A DNA stretch of 6,434 nucleotides from CAZVLE01 sp964627855 (GTDB lineage Bacteria; Bacillota; Dethiobacteria; DTU022), in contig CAZVLE010000016.1 in assembly GCA_964627855.1 (NCBI GenBank), positions 1 through 6,434 on the forward strand, written 5' to 3'. The translations under genes were made by a program, and so were the position numbers. Below are positions 5,412 through 6,434 of the stretch, one piece after another. Under the pieces are notes generated by a model that worked only from the letters and a program-made list of their open reading frames with translations, did not search any database and was not told the DNA's origin. Position 1 is the first letter of the stretch. Every line of letters starts with the position of its first letter.

Positions 5412-6434
5412 TTAGTCTATACCCAATTCCGCTTTGGCCTGCTCAATATCGCTGACCAGGGCTTCATAAATTGCTTCGGCGTTGGGCCCGCCGATTTCAA
5501 AGAACTTCTCATGAGAAGGCATAGCCAGTTCTTTAAAGCGCTCCTGCTCTTCTCCGGTTACTTCGATCACTTCGATCTCAGGCCGCTCTTCCAGCATGGC
5601 AGCCAGATCTGTTTCATGACGCTCATTGATCCAGTCTGCAGCCGGAATTATGGCATTAGCCCACCACTCGCGGTGCTCCTGCTGCACTTCCGGCGGCAGC
5701 GAGTCGAAAAAGACCATATTAATTGTGGGAATGCCAACAAACGGTTCGGCGTAAATCTGGGTAAAGTAGTCCTGAACATCGTAGAAATTCATACTCCTGA
5801 TCGCAAAGAGAGGGTTAACCTGGCCGTCGATAAGGCCGGTCTGCAAACCGCTGTAAACCTCTCCATAGGCCATCGGAGTCGGCGATGCTCCGAGTGCAAG
5901 ATACTGTTCATTTAACATGTCCGATGCCATGATGCGGACGTTTAAGCCTCGCATATCGTCTGCGGTTCTGATCGGCCTATCAGAAGTAATCCACTGCCAG
6001 CCTTCAAACATGATGCTTAAGGGCACCAGGCCTTCCCGCCGGTAGCTTTCCTCCAGGATTGCCATCGATTCTCCGTTCCTGACCACCCATTCCATCACTT
6101 CCCAGGGCCGCTCTTCAGGCCAGAGGTAATGCAGGCCAAAAACAGTCGCTTCAGGAACGAATGCTCCGATCCAGGCAAAATCTGAGAATACATATTCAAC
6201 AACACCCAGCTGGGCCAGCTCATTGATATCGCGGGCATCGCCAAGGGTTCCATATGGATATACTTCCAGTTGGAACATGCCTTCTGACCAGTCATACATA
6301 TGGTCTGAGAAATTTTCCGCCCACACTGTCATGAAATCGCCTTCGATCTCTTCAGAAGCAAGTTTTGCTTCTATGACAGTGTCAAGGACAGGAGCAACCT
6401 CGTCTGTTACGTCAACTTCATCATCTACATCTAC
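5412..6434 (-). CDS. dctP: TRAP transporter solute-binding protein (DctP family), 5' end missing
   Basis: The frame is open from the right edge to the TAA at 5412, giving 340 residues. The ATG at 6332 is internal and not the start, because the 34 codons before it read on into the domain (VIEAKLASEEIEGDF). The signal peptide or lipobox lies outside. The visible N-terminus is acidic and low in complexity (VDVDDEVDVTDEV), as in a linker between a lipid anchor and the domain. The rest fits the DctP/SBP family 7 fold: FQLEVYPYGTLGDARDINEL, GWQWITSDRPI, LNVRIMAS with the conserved substrate-binding Arg (visible residue 167, codon 5936-5934), SPTPMAYGEVYSGLQTGLID followed by GQVNPL, and a C-terminal helix ending KAELGID. 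The conserved Arg normally pairs with a carboxylate, so the ligand is probably an organic acid or zwitterion. It would act outside the membrane, handing substrate to DctQM. Ligand identity is unknown; the ectoine-hydrolase-like gene downstream makes ectoine one candidate. Confidence 0.94.
   Translation of the reverse strand, partial: VDVDDEVDVTDEVAPVLDTVIEAKLASEEIEGDFMTVWAENFSDHMYDWSEGMFQLEVYPYGTLGDARDINELAQLGVVEYVFSDFAWIGAFVPEATVFGLHYLWPEERPWEVMEWVVRNGESMAILEESYRREGLVPLSIMFEGWQWITSDRPIRTADDMRGLNVRIMASDMLNEQYLALGASPTPMAYGEVYSGLQTGLIDGQVNPLFAIRSMNFYDVQDYFTQIYAEPFVGIPTINMVFFDSLPPEVQQEHREWWANAIIPAADWINERHETDLAAMLEERPEIEVIEVTGEEQERFKELAMPSHEKFFEIGGPNAEAIYEALVSDIEQAKAELGID

Noticed and set aside
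5166..5915. Long plus-strand open frame (249 codons) spanning the dctQ/dctP junction
   Set aside because: It runs opposite to two well-supported genes and across the hairpin, has no recognisable domain, and its composition looks like an antisense shadow.
6095..6295. Small minus-strand frame inside dctP
   Set aside because: It overlaps conserved dctP sequence in another frame and has no features of its own.
5412..6332. ATG at 6332 as the start of the binding protein
   Set aside because: The frame is open for another 34 codons to the window edge. Those codons encode part of the expected first strand, and no signal peptide would be present from this ATG.

Overview
The window is one stretch of a single minus-strand gene cluster. 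It has seven genes in a row, all transcribed right to left, with no convincing plus-strand gene, RNA gene, mobile element or CRISPR array. In transcription order the genes are: a TRAP-transporter solute-binding protein (5' end outside the window), the small and large TRAP membrane subunits, an Asp/Glu-racemase-family enzyme, an M24/creatinase-fold hydrolase that strongly resembles ectoine hydrolase (DoeA/EutD), a ketopantoate hydroxymethyltransferase homologue (PanB family), and a gene of unrecognised function cut off by the left edge.

The sequence suggests a low-to-mid GC Gram-positive bacterium of the Clostridia type. Ribosome binding sites are AGGAGG-like and well formed. Four of the six visible start codons are TTG or GTG. 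The binding protein has an acidic, low-complexity stretch ahead of its folded domain, as in lipoprotein-type binding proteins of Firmicutes. The acidic proteins and the ectoine-hydrolase-like enzyme would fit a haloalkaliphilic or salt-exposed habitat, but that is a weak inference and no species is claimed.

Layout: 6434-5412 binding protein; 5397-5360 a perfect 15-bp hairpin between the binding protein and the membrane subunits; 5338-4754 DctQ; 4723-3446 DctM; 3411-2680 racemase family; 2611-1433 (or from 2662) M24 hydrolase; 1352-501 PanB family; 444-1 unknown. Gaps run from about 17 to 80 bases, which is consistent with one operon. The hairpin probably allows more binding protein than membrane subunits to be made.

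How it may work together (inference): the TRAP system takes up an organic acid or zwitterion using a sodium gradient. The M24 enzyme opens or cleaves a C-N bond, the racemase-family enzyme inverts or isomerises an acid intermediate, and the PanB homologue makes or breaks a C-C bond to a one-carbon unit. The usual ectoine-degradation partners (doeB, doeC, doeD) and the usual pantothenate-synthesis partners (panC, panD) are not in the window. The set therefore looks like an uncharacterised uptake-and-catabolism cassette rather than a textbook pathway.
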